A stretch of DNA of 64,000 nucleotides from contig JAMLJB010000001.1 in assembly GCA_023953835.1 (NCBI GenBank), forward strand, positions 2,046,001 to 2,110,000, in the 5' to 3' direction. The translations under genes and the position numbers were made by a program. The notes under the pieces were generated by a model. The model was given only the letters and a program-made list of their open reading frames with translations. It had not been told where the DNA came from and did no database searches. The first letter of the stretch is position 1. Each line of letters begins with the position of its first letter. The DNA is from Rhizobiaceae bacterium (GTDB taxonomy: Bacteria > Pseudomonadota > Alphaproteobacteria > Rhizobiales > Rhizobiaceae). Of the stretch, positions 44,020 to 52,795 are shown one piece after another.

Positions 44020-45048
44020 TCAGCGCTCGGTGAGCTTCAACTCGATCCGTCGGTTGCGCCCGCGGGCCTCGTCAGTATCGGCCGGATCTAGCGGCTGAAA
44101 TTCGCCGAAGCCCGCCGCGACGAGGCGATTGGCGGGCACGCCGTTCGCGATCAGGAACTTGACGACGGATGTCGCGCGAGCGGAGGAAAGCTCCCAATTG
44201 TCCTTGAAGCGCCCGGTGCCCGACAGCGGCACATTGTCCGTGTGGCCGTCGACACGAAGCACCCAGTTTATCTCCGGCGGGATTTCCTTTTGCAGCTCGA
44301 TGATGGCGGCGGCGAGCTTTTTCATCTCGACCTGACCGGCGTCGTTGATCGTTTCCGACCCGACCGGAAACAGCACTTCCGACTGGAACACGAAGCGGTC
44401 TCCCACGATGCGGATGTTGTCGCGGTCGGAGAGGATTTCGCGCAGCCGACCGAAGAAGTCCGACCGATAGCGGTTCAGCTCCTGCACGCGCTGCGCCAAC
44501 GCAACGTTGAGGCGCTTGCCGAGGTCTGCGATCTTGGCGTTGGAATCGCGGTCGCGCTTTTCGGATGCATCGAGCGCGTCTTCCAGCGCGCCGATCTGCT
44601 TGCGCAAGGCGGCGATCTGCTGGTTCAGCAATTCGACCTGCGACATGGCGCGCTGGCTCAGTTGCTTTTCATTTTCCAGTTCGCCGCTGAGCGCGCCGAT
44701 GCGCGACTGCGCCTGCTGGTCGTTGCCCGCGCCCTGCGCCAGTAATTGCTCAAGCCGCGTCCGTTCGCTTTCGGCGGCCGACAGCGAGGCTTGCAGGTCG
44801 GCAAGCTGGTCCTGCGCGTCCTGTGAATTGGAGCGCTCCAGCGCCAGCAATTGCGTCAGTTCGTTGATCTGCGAATTGAGGCGGTTCAGCACCTCGTCCT
44901 TGCCGCTGATTTCCCGCGACAGGAGGAATTGGGCCAGCACGAAGACCGACAGCAGGAACATGATCGACAGAAGCAGCGTCGAAAGCGCATCGACGAAGCC
45001 CGGCCAGTAGTCGACGCGGCGTTCGGAGCGTCCACGCGCCAGCGCCAT
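44020..45048 (-). CDS. MotB-like peptidoglycan-binding protein with OmpA domain
   Basis: The 342-residue protein has a short N-terminus, one membrane helix (about 20-45) preceded by the acidic FVDALST motif, a long coiled coil (about 50-190) and an OmpA-family peptidoglycan-binding domain at about 215-340 (HTDNVPLSGTGRF, NWELSSARATSVV, GRNRRIELKL). This layout matches MotB-type stators, but the coiled coil is longer than in flagellar MotB. It follows its MotA/ExbB-like partner by 1 bp. No flagellar genes are near. Role unknown. Confidence 0.85.
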   Translation of the reverse strand: MALARGRSERRVDYWPGFVDALSTLLLSIMFLLSVFVLAQFLLSREISGKDEVLNRLNSQINELTQLLALERSNSQDAQDQLADLQASLSAAESERTRLEQLLAQGAGNDQQAQSRIGALSGELENEKQLSQRAMSQVELLNQQIAALRKQIGALEDALDASEKRDRDSNAKIADLGKRLNVALAQRVQELNRYRSDFFGRLREILSDRDNIRIVGDRFVFQSEVLFPVGSETINDAGQVEMKKLAAAIIELQKEIPPEINWVLRVDGHTDNVPLSGTGRFKDNWELSSARATSVVKFLIANGVPANRLVAAGFGEFQPLDPADTDEARGRNRRIELKLTER

Positions 45049-45049
45049 G

Positions 45050-46072
45050 TCAACTGCGCTCCCGCTGCTTCAAGGCCGTTGCGATCCGTTCGAGCGTCTC
45101 GCGCATGGCCTTTTGCTCCTCGGATTGCTGCTCGACCCAATCGCGCATCAATTGCTGTTCCTGGCGCATGTTTTTCACAAGGCCGGAAATGCCCTCGGCG
45201 AGATTGGCCATGGCCGTTGCGACGCGCTGGTTCGAGCCGCCGGTTTCCTGGAGATGGTGCAGACGGTCTGTCAGCACCTTGAGGTCGTCCGAATTGCCCG
45301 CCGGCCCCGCGACCGCCGCCACGTCGTAGGACAGGTCGGCGACGGTCGCCAGCCAGTTCTCCAACTCGGTGTAGAAGCGGTTCTGTGCGCGGCCCGCCTG
45401 AAGGTCGAGGAAGCCGAGGACGAGCGATCCCGAAAGACCGAAGAGCGAGGACGAGAACGCGGTGCCCATGCCGGAGAGCGGCGCGGAAAGCCCCGTCTTG
45501 AGCGCATCGAGCACCGAAGCGGCGTCACCGGTTCCGGGGTCGAGCGACTGGATGGTCGAGCCGATGGCGCCGATCGTGCCGAGCAGGCCCCAGAACGTGC
45601 CGAGCAGGCCGAGAAATACCAGCAGGCCGATCAGGTAGCGCGAGATGTCGCGGCTTTCGTCGAGGCGGTTGGCGATGGAATCGAGCATGGTGCGCATCGA
45701 GCTTGCCGAAAAGCCGTTCGAGCTTGCGCGGCCAAGCAGCGCCTTCATGGGCGCCAGCAGGATCGGCTCGGACGCATCCTCGCCGTGCCTGAAAGAATTG
45801 ACCCAGCGAACCTCGCGGAACAGACGGAAGATCTGCCCGAAAGCCAGCAATATGCCGACGACGAGGACACCCAGAATCAAGCCGTTCAGGCCCGGATTGG
45901 TCGAGAAGGCGGTCTGAATCTGGCGGGTGAGGATGATTGCTATGAACGCGACGATCGCCAGAAAGACGATCATCGAGAGCAGGAACACCCGCGGACTGGT
46001 GAGCTTGTGGGGATCGTGATTGCGTGCATCGCCGAATCCGAGAGCGTTCAATAAAGCCATAGGCCGGTCCAT
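45050..46072 (-). CDS. MotA/TolQ/ExbB-type proton channel protein
   Basis: The 340-residue membrane protein has segments at about 29-52, 62-80, 146-168 and 209-230. The last two carry the MotA/TolQ/ExbB signature (LGLLGTFWGLLGTIGAIG, then GMGTAFSSSLFGLSGSLVLGF). A cytosolic insert of about 65 residues and a long C-terminal coiled tail (about 235-340) set it apart from TolQ and MotA. It is paired with the MotB-like gene downstream, so the two probably form a proton-driven unit anchored to peptidoglycan. Confidence 0.85.
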   Translation of the reverse strand: MDRPMALLNALGFGDARNHDPHKLTSPRVFLLSMIVFLAIVAFIAIILTRQIQTAFSTNPGLNGLILGVLVVGILLAFGQIFRLFREVRWVNSFRHGEDASEPILLAPMKALLGRASSNGFSASSMRTMLDSIANRLDESRDISRYLIGLLVFLGLLGTFWGLLGTIGAIGSTIQSLDPGTGDAASVLDALKTGLSAPLSGMGTAFSSSLFGLSGSLVLGFLDLQAGRAQNRFYTELENWLATVADLSYDVAAVAGPAGNSDDLKVLTDRLHHLQETGGSNQRVATAMANLAEGISGLVKNMRQEQQLMRDWVEQQSEEQKAMRETLERIATALKQRERS

Positions 46073-46158
46073 CCGAATCCTAGAAGAGCCTCAGAAACAC
46101 TATCCGAAAGTAGAAGGCAATTGAAAGGCTTTGCTTATGTACGCTTCTTCGAATTGTT

Positions 46159-46959
46159 TCAGGATGGTTGATAGGGCAGGCGCACGGTCTTGAGCAGGGC
46201 GCGGTGAATCATCTCGTTTCCGGCGCAAATGCCGCCCGTTTCCAGCATGGATTGGCCGCCTTCGAGGTCGGAAACGAAGCCGCCCGCCTCCTTTACAAGC
46301 AGGATTCCGGCTCCGAGATCCCAGGGCGACATGCCGGATTCCCAGAAGCCATCCATGCGGCCCGCCGCCACATAGGCAAGGTCGATCGCAATGGAGCCGA
46401 ACCGGCGTATCCCCGAAACCTCGGCCATCACATTGCGCAGTTCCACCAGATATTTGCCGTGATTCGCCCGCCCGAGATGGGGAATACCCGTGCCGATGAC
46501 GGTATCGGAGAGGTTCCGGCGCGCCGCGACCCGCAGACGCCGGTCGTTCATGAACGCGCCGCCGCCGCGCTCGGCGGTGAAAAGCTCGTCCATTGCGGGA
46601 TTGTACACGACGCCGGCAACAAGCTGTCCCTGTCGTTCGAGTGCAATCGAAATCGAGAATATCGGGATGCCGTGCAGGAAATTTGTCGTGCCATCGAGCG
46701 GATCGACCAGCCAGCGGTGCTGGCCGTCATCACCCTCGACCGCGCCGCGCTCCTCCATCAGGAACCCGTAGCCGGGGCGCGCCTTGCTCAGTTCCTGATA
46801 TATGATCTCCTCGGCCTTGCGATCGGCCTGGCTTACATAGTCGCCCGGACCCTTGAGCGAAACCTGCAGATTCTGCACTTCGCCGAAGTCGCGCGCCAGC
46901 GACCGGCCTGCCTTCATGGCGGCCTGCACCATCACATTGAGAAGCGCCGAACGGGCCAT
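46159..46959 (-). CDS. suhB: inositol monophosphatase family protein SuhB
   Basis: The 266-residue protein has the IMPase metal motifs: FLMEERGAVEG near 66-76 (EE), WLVDPLDGTTNFLHGIP near 82-98 (DPLDGT) and SPWDLGAGILLVKEAGG near 213-229 (WD). It dephosphorylates inositol-1-phosphate and related sugar phosphates; SuhB also joins rRNA antitermination complexes in E. coli. The ATG at 46959 fits the family. It lies 28 bp downstream of efp on the same strand. Confidence 0.94.
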   Translation of the reverse strand: MARSALLNVMVQAAMKAGRSLARDFGEVQNLQVSLKGPGDYVSQADRKAEEIIYQELSKARPGYGFLMEERGAVEGDDGQHRWLVDPLDGTTNFLHGIPIFSISIALERQGQLVAGVVYNPAMDELFTAERGGGAFMNDRRLRVAARRNLSDTVIGTGIPHLGRANHGKYLVELRNVMAEVSGIRRFGSIAIDLAYVAAGRMDGFWESGMSPWDLGAGILLVKEAGGFVSDLEGGQSMLETGGICAGNEMIHRALLKTVRLPYQPS

Positions 46960-46987
46960 GTCGAAACCTTTCTGCTGCGCGATCCGC

Positions 46988-47554
46988 TCAGTCGGCGCGG
47001 CGCAGGTAGGTGATTTCGTTGGTGTCCACGACGATGCGTTCGCCGGATGCGATGAAAGGCGGCACCAGCACGCGGATGCCGTTCTCAAGCACGGCGGGCT
47101 TGTAGGACGACGCGGCCGTCTGGCCCTTCACCACAGGATCGGCCTCTGTAATCGTCAGGGTCACCTGGTCGGGCAGCGAAATGCCGATGGGCTTTTCCTC
47201 GTAAAGCTCGACCGTCACCATCATGCCGTCCTGGAGGAAGGCCGCGCGGTCACCGACGAAATCCTTCTGGAGTTCGAGCTGCTCGTAGGATTCAGTATCC
47301 ATGAAGACCAGCGAGTCGCCCTGCTCATAGAGGAAGGAGAAATCCTTCTGTTCGAGGCGCACGCGCTCGACCGTTTCGGCAGAGCGGAAACGTTCGTTGA
47401 GCTTTGTGCCGTTGATCAGGTTCTTGAGTTCCACCTGATTGTAGGCGCCGCCCTTGCCGGGCTTCACATGGTTGGTCTTTACCGCGACCCACAAGCCGCC
47501 ATCATGTTCGATGACATTGCCGGGACGGATTTCGTTGCCGTTGATCTTGGCCAT
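46988..47554 (-). CDS. efp: translation elongation factor P
   Basis: The 188-residue, tRNA-shaped factor relieves ribosome stalling at polyproline. The N-terminal KOW-like domain holds the modification loop [16 protein letters not shown] with the candidate lysine near residue 36; the OB domain contains [15 protein letters not shown], and the C-terminal signature [23 protein letters not shown] ends the protein. The lysine suggests EpmA-type beta-lysylation, but no epmA or epmB gene is in the window. Confidence 0.97.
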   Translation of the reverse strand: MAKINGNEIRPGNVIEHDGGLWVAVKTNHVKPGKGGAYNQVELKNLINGTKLNERFRSAETVERVRLEQKDFSFLYEQGDSLVFMDTESYEQLELQKDFVGDRAAFLQDGMMVTVELYEEKPIGISLPDQVTLTITEADPVVKGQTAASSYKPAVLENGIRVLVPPFIASGERIVVDTNEITYLRRAD

Positions 47555-47652
47555 CTGTCTTGCTTTCGGAAAGAAATTCGCGGCGCGGTCGCGCCTTTGG
47601 CGCGCCTAAGACCACAAATTATCAATTGTGGCAAGGCGCAACGCGTTTTCCG

Positions 47653-48702
47653 TCAGCGCAGCCTGTTGGCCCGTTCCAGTGCCTTTTTCAGCTCGTCGTC
47701 GGTCAGACCGGCCAGAAAATCGTTCATTTCGTAATCGGTCAGCCCACCGCGGCGGGCCAGAAAGTACCACGCGGCGGCGTCGATGGTGTTCGGCTCGGTG
47801 CCGATACCTTCCATATAGAGCTTGGCGACGCGGTTCATCGCCGCGATATTGCCGCCGTCGGCGGCTCGCTTCAGCCAGCGGAAGCCTTTTTCGGCGTCGC
47901 GGTCGCCGCCACGGCCTTCGACCAGCCAGGAGCCGAGGTCGATTTCGGCGGTGTCGTAGCCCTGCTTGGCTGCAAGCGCCAGCCAGCGCCTTGCTTCCTT
48001 GTCATCGCGCGCGACGCCGCCCGCGCCATTTGCGTAGATCTGGGACATTGCATATTGCGCATCCGGAACGCCGGCTTCCGCCGCTGCGCGATAATAGGGT
48101 ACGGACTTCCTGACGCCTTCGGGGCCGCCATCATTGGTGATCTGGAGCTGGGCGAGATTGAACTGCGCCAGCGGGTTGCCTTTATCCGCCGCCGCCTTCA
48201 GCATTTTTTCCGCCTTCTGGACGTCCTTCGGCACGGTGTTGCCGTCGAGCAGCATCAATCCGTACTGGAATTGCGCCTCGGCAATATTGTTCTCGGCGGC
48301 CTTCTCATACCATTTGGCGGCAAGTTTCATGTCGGCCGGGACGCCGAGCCCGCGCGACACGATCTCGGCCAGCAGCGCCTGCGCCGGCCCGTCGCCCTTC
48401 TCGGCGCGCGGAAGCGCGAGATTGTAGGCGGTTTTGTAAAGGCCGCGCTGGAATGCACCATAGGCTTCGTCGGGGTTCCGCTGGCCGAAGCGTGACGGGT
48501 TGATCGAGCCCTCCGAATTGTCGTCCGCCTTGGGCGTGATCCCCTTGGATTTGAGGATGGTGACCGGCGGCTTTCCGATGGCGTCCTTCGGCTCGATTGC
48601 GTCGCCGAAGCGGGACGGATCCACCGGTGCGGGATCGTCCTGTGCCGCCGCGAGGCCGGGCAGCAGGCTCGCCAGCAAGGCTGCCGCAAGCTGCCGCCGC
48701 AT
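47653..48702 (-). CDS. exported Sel1-repeat protein
   Basis: The 349-residue protein has a signal peptide ending PGLAAAQD and several Sel1-like repeats between about 90 and 320. Examples are LAEIVSRGLGVPADMKLAAKWYEKAAEN, YGLMLLDGNTVPKDVQKAEKMLKAAADKG and SQIYANGAGGVARDDKEARRWLALAAKQG. Sel1 proteins are scaffolds, often in exopolysaccharide or stress pathways; the partner is unknown. Its ATG overlaps the ThiE-like stop by one base, so the two are co-translated. Confidence 0.9.
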   Translation of the reverse strand: MRRQLAAALLASLLPGLAAAQDDPAPVDPSRFGDAIEPKDAIGKPPVTILKSKGITPKADDNSEGSINPSRFGQRNPDEAYGAFQRGLYKTAYNLALPRAEKGDGPAQALLAEIVSRGLGVPADMKLAAKWYEKAAENNIAEAQFQYGLMLLDGNTVPKDVQKAEKMLKAAADKGNPLAQFNLAQLQITNDGGPEGVRKSVPYYRAAAEAGVPDAQYAMSQIYANGAGGVARDDKEARRWLALAAKQGYDTAEIDLGSWLVEGRGGDRDAEKGFRWLKRAADGGNIAAMNRVAKLYMEGIGTEPNTIDAAAWYFLARRGGLTDYEMNDFLAGLTDDELKKALERANRLR

Positions 48703-49364
48703 CAGGCCGCCCCCCGGAGCGCCGAGGCGTGGTCGTCGAGCAGCGTGTTGATCGCGGCGACGGCGGCAGCCGGGTCCGGGGCGGAGAATACGGCCTTCGA
48801 CAGCGCGACGAATTCCGCGCCGGTCCGGGCAACCGCGCGAGCGCTTTCGATCTCCGATCCCCCCATGACGATGCAGGGAATCTCGATCATTTCGGCCCAC
48901 CATGTGCCGAGCGCCAGATTGCGTGGATGCGAATCTGGTTTCGTATCGTAGCCGAAGCGCCCGAAGAACATGTAGTCGGGCCGCGCCTCGCCCAGGCTCA
49001 GCGCGTCGTCGCGTGTTTTTGCGCCGCCCGCGCCGACAGCCATCTTGTCCTGGAGGCGGTCGATTGCGTCGTTGAGCGCCTCGCGCCCGCCCTCCATGTG
49101 CACACCGTCAGCGCCGATGCGCGCCGCGATGCGCGTGTCGCCGCTGAGAATGACAGCTGCGCCTGCGGCCTGCGCGACGGGTGCGATCGCCGCCGCATGC
49201 CGCTGAAAGGACGCGTCGTCCATGCCGTAGTCCGGCAGGATCAGCGAGGCCACGTCGCCGCCTTTCAGCGCCGTCTCGACCAGATTCAGCAGCGAGGCGG
49301 TGTCCACGCCTTCGGGCGCGATCAGCACCAGCCTGCAACGGTTCGGGGTCGGGTTCTCGGTCAT
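48702..49364 (-). CDS. thiamine phosphate synthase-like protein (ThiE/TenI fold)
   Basis: The 220-residue TIM-barrel protein resembles thiamine phosphate synthase. NRCRLVLIAPEG starts the first strand; GAAVILSGDTRIAARIGADGVHMEGG corresponds to the pyrophosphate region, and later FGRFGYDTKP and CIVMGGSEIESARAVARTGAEFVALSKAVF form the phosphate-binding end. Several ThiE catalytic positions are altered compared with the classical enzyme, so it may be a TenI-like or non-thiamine member. It is coupled to the Sel1 gene; no other thi genes are present. Confidence 0.82.
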   Translation of the reverse strand: MTENPTPNRCRLVLIAPEGVDTASLLNLVETALKGGDVASLILPDYGMDDASFQRHAAAIAPVAQAAGAAVILSGDTRIAARIGADGVHMEGGREALNDAIDRLQDKMAVGAGGAKTRDDALSLGEARPDYMFFGRFGYDTKPDSHPRNLALGTWWAEMIEIPCIVMGGSEIESARAVARTGAEFVALSKAVFSAPDPAAAVAAINTLLDDHASALRGAA

Positions 49365-49514
49365 GGCATTCGCTTTTGCATTTGCAGCGGGATATTGGTT
49401 GGAATGCGGCATAGGTCAACCGCCGCCAATTGAACAGGGCTTCCATACATCGTTTGTCCTGATGACGGATTGGCACCGCTTCGATATGGAGAGTTCAGCC
49501 TGAGGAGCTGCGAA

Positions 49515-51155
49515 ATGTCCAATCCCTACGATCTGCATCTCGACAAGAATGCCGCCAACTATCAGCAATTAACGCCCATTTCCTATCTGGAGCGCGCCGC
49601 TCGCACCTTTCCGGATCATGCGGCCATCATCCACGGTGACAGCAGCACCAGCTATGCCGCCTTCTGGACGCGTTCGCTGCGGCTGGCTTCGGCGCTTGCA
49701 AAGCTTGGCATCGGCAAGGGCGACACCGTTTCCGTGATGCTGTCGAACACGCCGCCCATGCTTGAGGCGCATTTCGGGGTGCCGATGGTCAAGGCCGTCC
49801 TGCATTGCCTCAATACAAGACTCGATGCGGCGATACTCGCCTTCCAGCTCGATCACGCGGATTCGAAAGTCGTCATCGTGGACCGCGAATTTTCGCCGGT
49901 GATGCACCAGGCGCTGGCCATGGCGGAGGTCAGCCCGCTGGTGATCGATTTCGACGATCCGGAATACCCGGCGGATGCGCCCTATCCCAAGGGCGAGCGC
50001 ATCGGCACGCTCGACTATGAGGAATTGCTGGCCACGGGCGACCCTGACTTCGCCTGGTCGATGCCGGACGACGAATGGGATGCGATCTCGCTCAACTACA
50101 CGTCGGGCACGACCGGCAACCCAAAGGGCGTCGTCTATCACAATCGCGGCGCTGCCCTGATGGCCTATACGAACACCATCCATGCGCAGATGTCGAAGCA
50201 CTGCGTCTATCTTTGGACGCTTCCGATGTTCCACTGCAACGGCTGGTGCTTTCCGTGGACGCTCGCGGTTCAGGCGGGTACGCATGTCTGCCTGCGCTGG
50301 GTGCGGGCCAAGGCGATGTATGACGCTATCGCCGACCATGGCGTGACCCATCTGTGCGGTGCGCCCATCGTCATGTCCACGCTGCTGAATGCAGCCGAGG
50401 AGGACAAGCGCGAATTTCCGCAGACCGTGAGCTTCAACACCGCCGCCGCTCCTCCGCCCGAGGCGGTGCTGGCGGGCATGGCCGATGCCGGCTTTGCGGT
50501 GACGCATCTCTACGGCCTGACGGAGACCTACGGCCCGGCTGTGGTGAACGAGTGGCATTCCGAATGGGATGCGCTGGACCGGACGGAGCGCACCGCGAAG
50601 AAAGCCCGGCAGGGCGTGCGCTATGCGGCGCTGGAGGATCTGACCGTCAGGGACCCGCAAACGATGGAGGAGACGCCGTCGGACGGGCAGACCATCGGCG
50701 AGGTGATGTTCCGGGGCAATATCGTCATGAAGGGCTACCTCAAGAACCCGAAGGCGACGGACGAGGCCTTCTTCGGCGGATGGTTCCATTCCGGCGACCT
50801 CGGCGTCATGCATCCGGACGGCTATATCCAGCTCAAGGACCGCTCCAAGGACATCATCATCTCGGGCGGCGAGAACATTTCGTCCATCGAGGTCGAGGAT
50901 GCGCTCTACAAGCATCCCGCCGTGGCGTCGTGCGGGGTCGTCGCACGGCAGGACGACAGATGGGGCGAGGTTCCCATCGCCTATGTTGAGCTGAAACCGG
51001 GACGAACAGCCACGGAAGCCGAGATCATCGAGCATTGCAGGACGCTGCTGGCACGCTTCAAGTGCCCGAAGGCGATCATTTTCGCGGAAATCCCCAAGAC
51101 TTCGACCGGAAAGATCCAGAAGTTCAGGTTGCGCGAGATGGCGCGCGAGGCCTGA
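49515..51155 (+). CDS. acyl-CoA synthetase (AMP-forming)
   Basis: The 546-residue ligase contains the P-loop NYTSGTTGNPKGVVYHNRG near 192-210, the HLYGLTETYGPAVV adenylation motif, GWFHSGDLGVMHPDGYIQLKDRSKDIIISGGENISSIEVE and the catalytic lysine in PKTSTGKIQKFRLR. The overall pattern fits the medium/long-chain fatty acid or 3-methylmercaptopropionyl-CoA ligase (DmdB-like) group; the substrate is not certain. The ATG at 49515 follows GAGGAG. A terminator-like sRNA region begins about 110 bp downstream. Confidence 0.9.
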   Translation: MSNPYDLHLDKNAANYQQLTPISYLERAARTFPDHAAIIHGDSSTSYAAFWTRSLRLASALAKLGIGKGDTVSVMLSNTPPMLEAHFGVPMVKAVLHCLNTRLDAAILAFQLDHADSKVVIVDREFSPVMHQALAMAEVSPLVIDFDDPEYPADAPYPKGERIGTLDYEELLATGDPDFAWSMPDDEWDAISLNYTSGTTGNPKGVVYHNRGAALMAYTNTIHAQMSKHCVYLWTLPMFHCNGWCFPWTLAVQAGTHVCLRWVRAKAMYDAIADHGVTHLCGAPIVMSTLLNAAEEDKREFPQTVSFNTAAAPPPEAVLAGMADAGFAVTHLYGLTETYGPAVVNEWHSEWDALDRTERTAKKARQGVRYAALEDLTVRDPQTMEETPSDGQTIGEVMFRGNIVMKGYLKNPKATDEAFFGGWFHSGDLGVMHPDGYIQLKDRSKDIIISGGENISSIEVEDALYKHPAVASCGVVARQDDRWGEVPIAYVELKPGRTATEAEIIEHCRTLLARFKCPKAIIFAEIPKTSTGKIQKFRLREMAREA

Positions 51156-51231
51156 ATTCCCGTCGATTTTGAATTGAATGCAAGCGAAGTGCAACGAGTT
51201 GGCACAGTCCGCTTAAAGATTCTTTGACTCT

Positions 51232-51246
51232 TTAAGCTTTCATTAA
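51232..51246 (+). promoter_or_regulatory. CtrA-type box TTAA-N7-TTAA before candidate sRNA
   Basis: TTAAGCTTTCATTAA fits TTAA-N7-TTAA exactly. It lies about 20-30 bases before the likely transcript start of the candidate sRNA, the position expected for an activating site overlapping the -35 region. Confidence 0.45.
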
Positions 51247-51264
51247 GCTTCTGCTGTGCATAGT

Positions 51265-51368
51265 GGGGGCATCCAGTGATCTGGATTCTTACCTGGTGGT
51301 TTGGACCACTTTGTTTGACGCCTCCCTGTTAGACTCCTGAGAGCCGCCCCTCCCGCGGCTCTTTTTTT
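51265..51368 (+). ncRNA. candidate small RNA with terminal hairpin
   Basis: Roughly 100 nt without coding potential contains an ATCCAG-TGAT-CTGGAT hairpin (51271-51286), a GTGGT-TTGG-ACCAC hairpin near 51295-51310, single-stranded CCUCC-rich anti-Shine-Dalgarno-like sequence near 51321-51326, and a textbook terminator. This layout is common for trans-acting alphaproteobacterial sRNAs. The 5' end is estimated; I cannot assign a known sRNA family. Confidence 0.5.
51341..51368 (+). terminator. strong Rho-independent terminator
   Basis: GAGCCGC and GCGGCTC form a 7-bp stem with a CCCTCCC loop, followed by seven Ts. It is 186 bp after the acyl-CoA synthetase stop and is better explained as the end of the candidate sRNA, though read-through from the synthetase would also stop here. 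Confidence 0.88.
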
Positions 51369-51556
51369 GGGCCGACTTCGCGTTAACCCTTTGTTAGCTA
51401 GAAATTTAGTCAACTCAATATGTTATGGGGGTTGCGTCTTGATCCTTTAGGTCATCAGGCGTGTAACTCATTGATTTTATATAAGAAATCGCGCGCCTCA
51501 ATAGACGAGGGGAACTCCCGCCCGTCGCCGCTCTAATCGCTATGCAATTGGATTTG

Positions 51557-52597
51557 TCAGAGTTGCATTTTGCCGCCCTGCACACCTTGCTTTAAGTGCT
51601 GGCGCCAAATCGCGGGGCTTGCCCCACTCCACCGTGAAAATGCCTGAGTAAACGTGGAATGACTGGCGAAGGCCAAGGCGGCACTTATTTCGCCCAGGCC
51701 AACATCGGTGAGATCAAGGAGTTCGCGGGCGGCGGCATAGCGAACGTCATCTCTAATTCTCTCAAAGGTGGTCCCCTCAGCCGCAAGGCGACGCCGAAGT
51801 GTGCGAGAAGGCATCCCAAGCAGCCTTGCAATTCCTTCCATTGAAGGGTCTCCCATCAAAAGTTGCGGTCGGATGAGATGTTTGACCCTTGCAGACAATT
51901 TGTTTGTCGTCCTTCCGAGTGCTGCATTGATCTCGCAAAGAATGTGTTGCCGGCGCAGAGGATCTGCGTCAGGTCGGGGTTCATCTATCCTTTCGCCTGG
52001 TATCACGAGGCAGAACTGGTCCTGATTAAATCTCAGCGGTGCATTCAGGATTCGTTGATACGGGATAATATTGACCGGGGCATCGTAGTGAAAGCAGATC
52101 TCTATGGGAGACACGCGACCGCCCGTCAAATCTTGCAGCATATTGCAACCAACTGCAGCGCAGAGGTCGTAGAGCTGACGACTACCATATGAGGCGCGGT
52201 CGTATACTCCATATCCAAAAGCAAAATCGCTCCCGTGGCGATGGAGGTACACCGCCGCGCCGCTAGCGTAACCAAGCTGCCATGCCTCAAAATCCTGAAG
52301 CGCAATACGCAAAGAAGGTGCTTCGTTGGCCAGCCTTTGAATTATACCATGCGATTTCCAAGCATAGCGCGAACCGAGAAGTAAGCCGAAGTGCTCACAA
52401 CCGGTGCGTTGCACGCACAATTCCAGAAAGAGAAGGCAAGCTTCGAACGGCACTCGCGAATCCGGCGATAGATATTCGAGGTCAATTCCCACGCGCTCGC
52501 CGATGTCCTTACCGTTCACCCCGAATTCTTTGAGAAGGTCGCAAGCCTGCGAAAGAGGACCGGCCCGCTGATATGCAGCATCGAAGGATTTTTCCAC
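51557..52597 (-). CDS. AraC-family transcriptional regulator
   Basis: The 346-residue regulator has an N-terminal arabinose-binding-like domain of the OruR/ArgR type (about 15-200: LSQACDLLKEFGVNGKDIGERVGI, HFGLLLGSRYAWKSHGIIQRLA) and a C-terminal double HTH (about 245-340: SMEGIARLLGMPSRTLRRRLAAEGTTFERIRDDVRY, then AALAFASHSTFTQAFSRWSGASP). It is divergent from the arylsulfatase gene with 198 bp between them and is the likely controller. Base composition is lower in GC and codon use is less biased than in the neighbouring housekeeping genes, suggesting transfer. Confidence 0.9.
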   Translation of the reverse strand: MEKSFDAAYQRAGPLSQACDLLKEFGVNGKDIGERVGIDLEYLSPDSRVPFEACLLFLELCVQRTGCEHFGLLLGSRYAWKSHGIIQRLANEAPSLRIALQDFEAWQLGYASGAAVYLHRHGSDFAFGYGVYDRASYGSRQLYDLCAAVGCNMLQDLTGGRVSPIEICFHYDAPVNIIPYQRILNAPLRFNQDQFCLVIPGERIDEPRPDADPLRRQHILCEINAALGRTTNKLSARVKHLIRPQLLMGDPSMEGIARLLGMPSRTLRRRLAAEGTTFERIRDDVRYAAARELLDLTDVGLGEISAALAFASHSTFTQAFSRWSGASPAIWRQHLKQGVQGGKMQL

Positions 52598-52795
52598 GTT
52601 CGATGTCCCCTAAACTAAAGCAGCGATTTATCAGATGAGTTAACGTTGCGTAAAGCGAAGGCTCATCGCAGCACCAACTTTGTGTTGTCGCGATGCCATT
52701 CGTGATGGCCGCGAAATTCAATTCGCCGGAACTCCAGTGCAGCGGATACCTGCAACGCTGGGCGACCGCGCGAGGAAACGCCGGGGAGGGTTCAA

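Larger units (their letters stand above)
51156..51556. other. 401-bp intergenic region with candidate sRNA
   Basis: Between the acyl-CoA synthetase and the AraC regulator there is no coding signal. The first half holds a CtrA-type box and a terminated, hairpin-rich stretch (51232-51368). The second half (51370-51556) becomes AT-richer and holds TTAACCCTTTGTTAG at 51383-51397, a near CtrA match, but no gene that I can support. Confidence 0.6.

Noticed and set aside
44020..46072. Zorya anti-phage system
   Set aside because: The MotA/MotB-like pair resembles ZorA/ZorB in layout, but no ZorC, ZorD or ZorE homologue flanks it and the neighbours are core genes.
49569..51194. 541-codon minus-strand frame opposite the acyl-CoA synthetase
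   Set aside because: No recognisable domain, and the plus-strand gene carries clear catalytic motifs.
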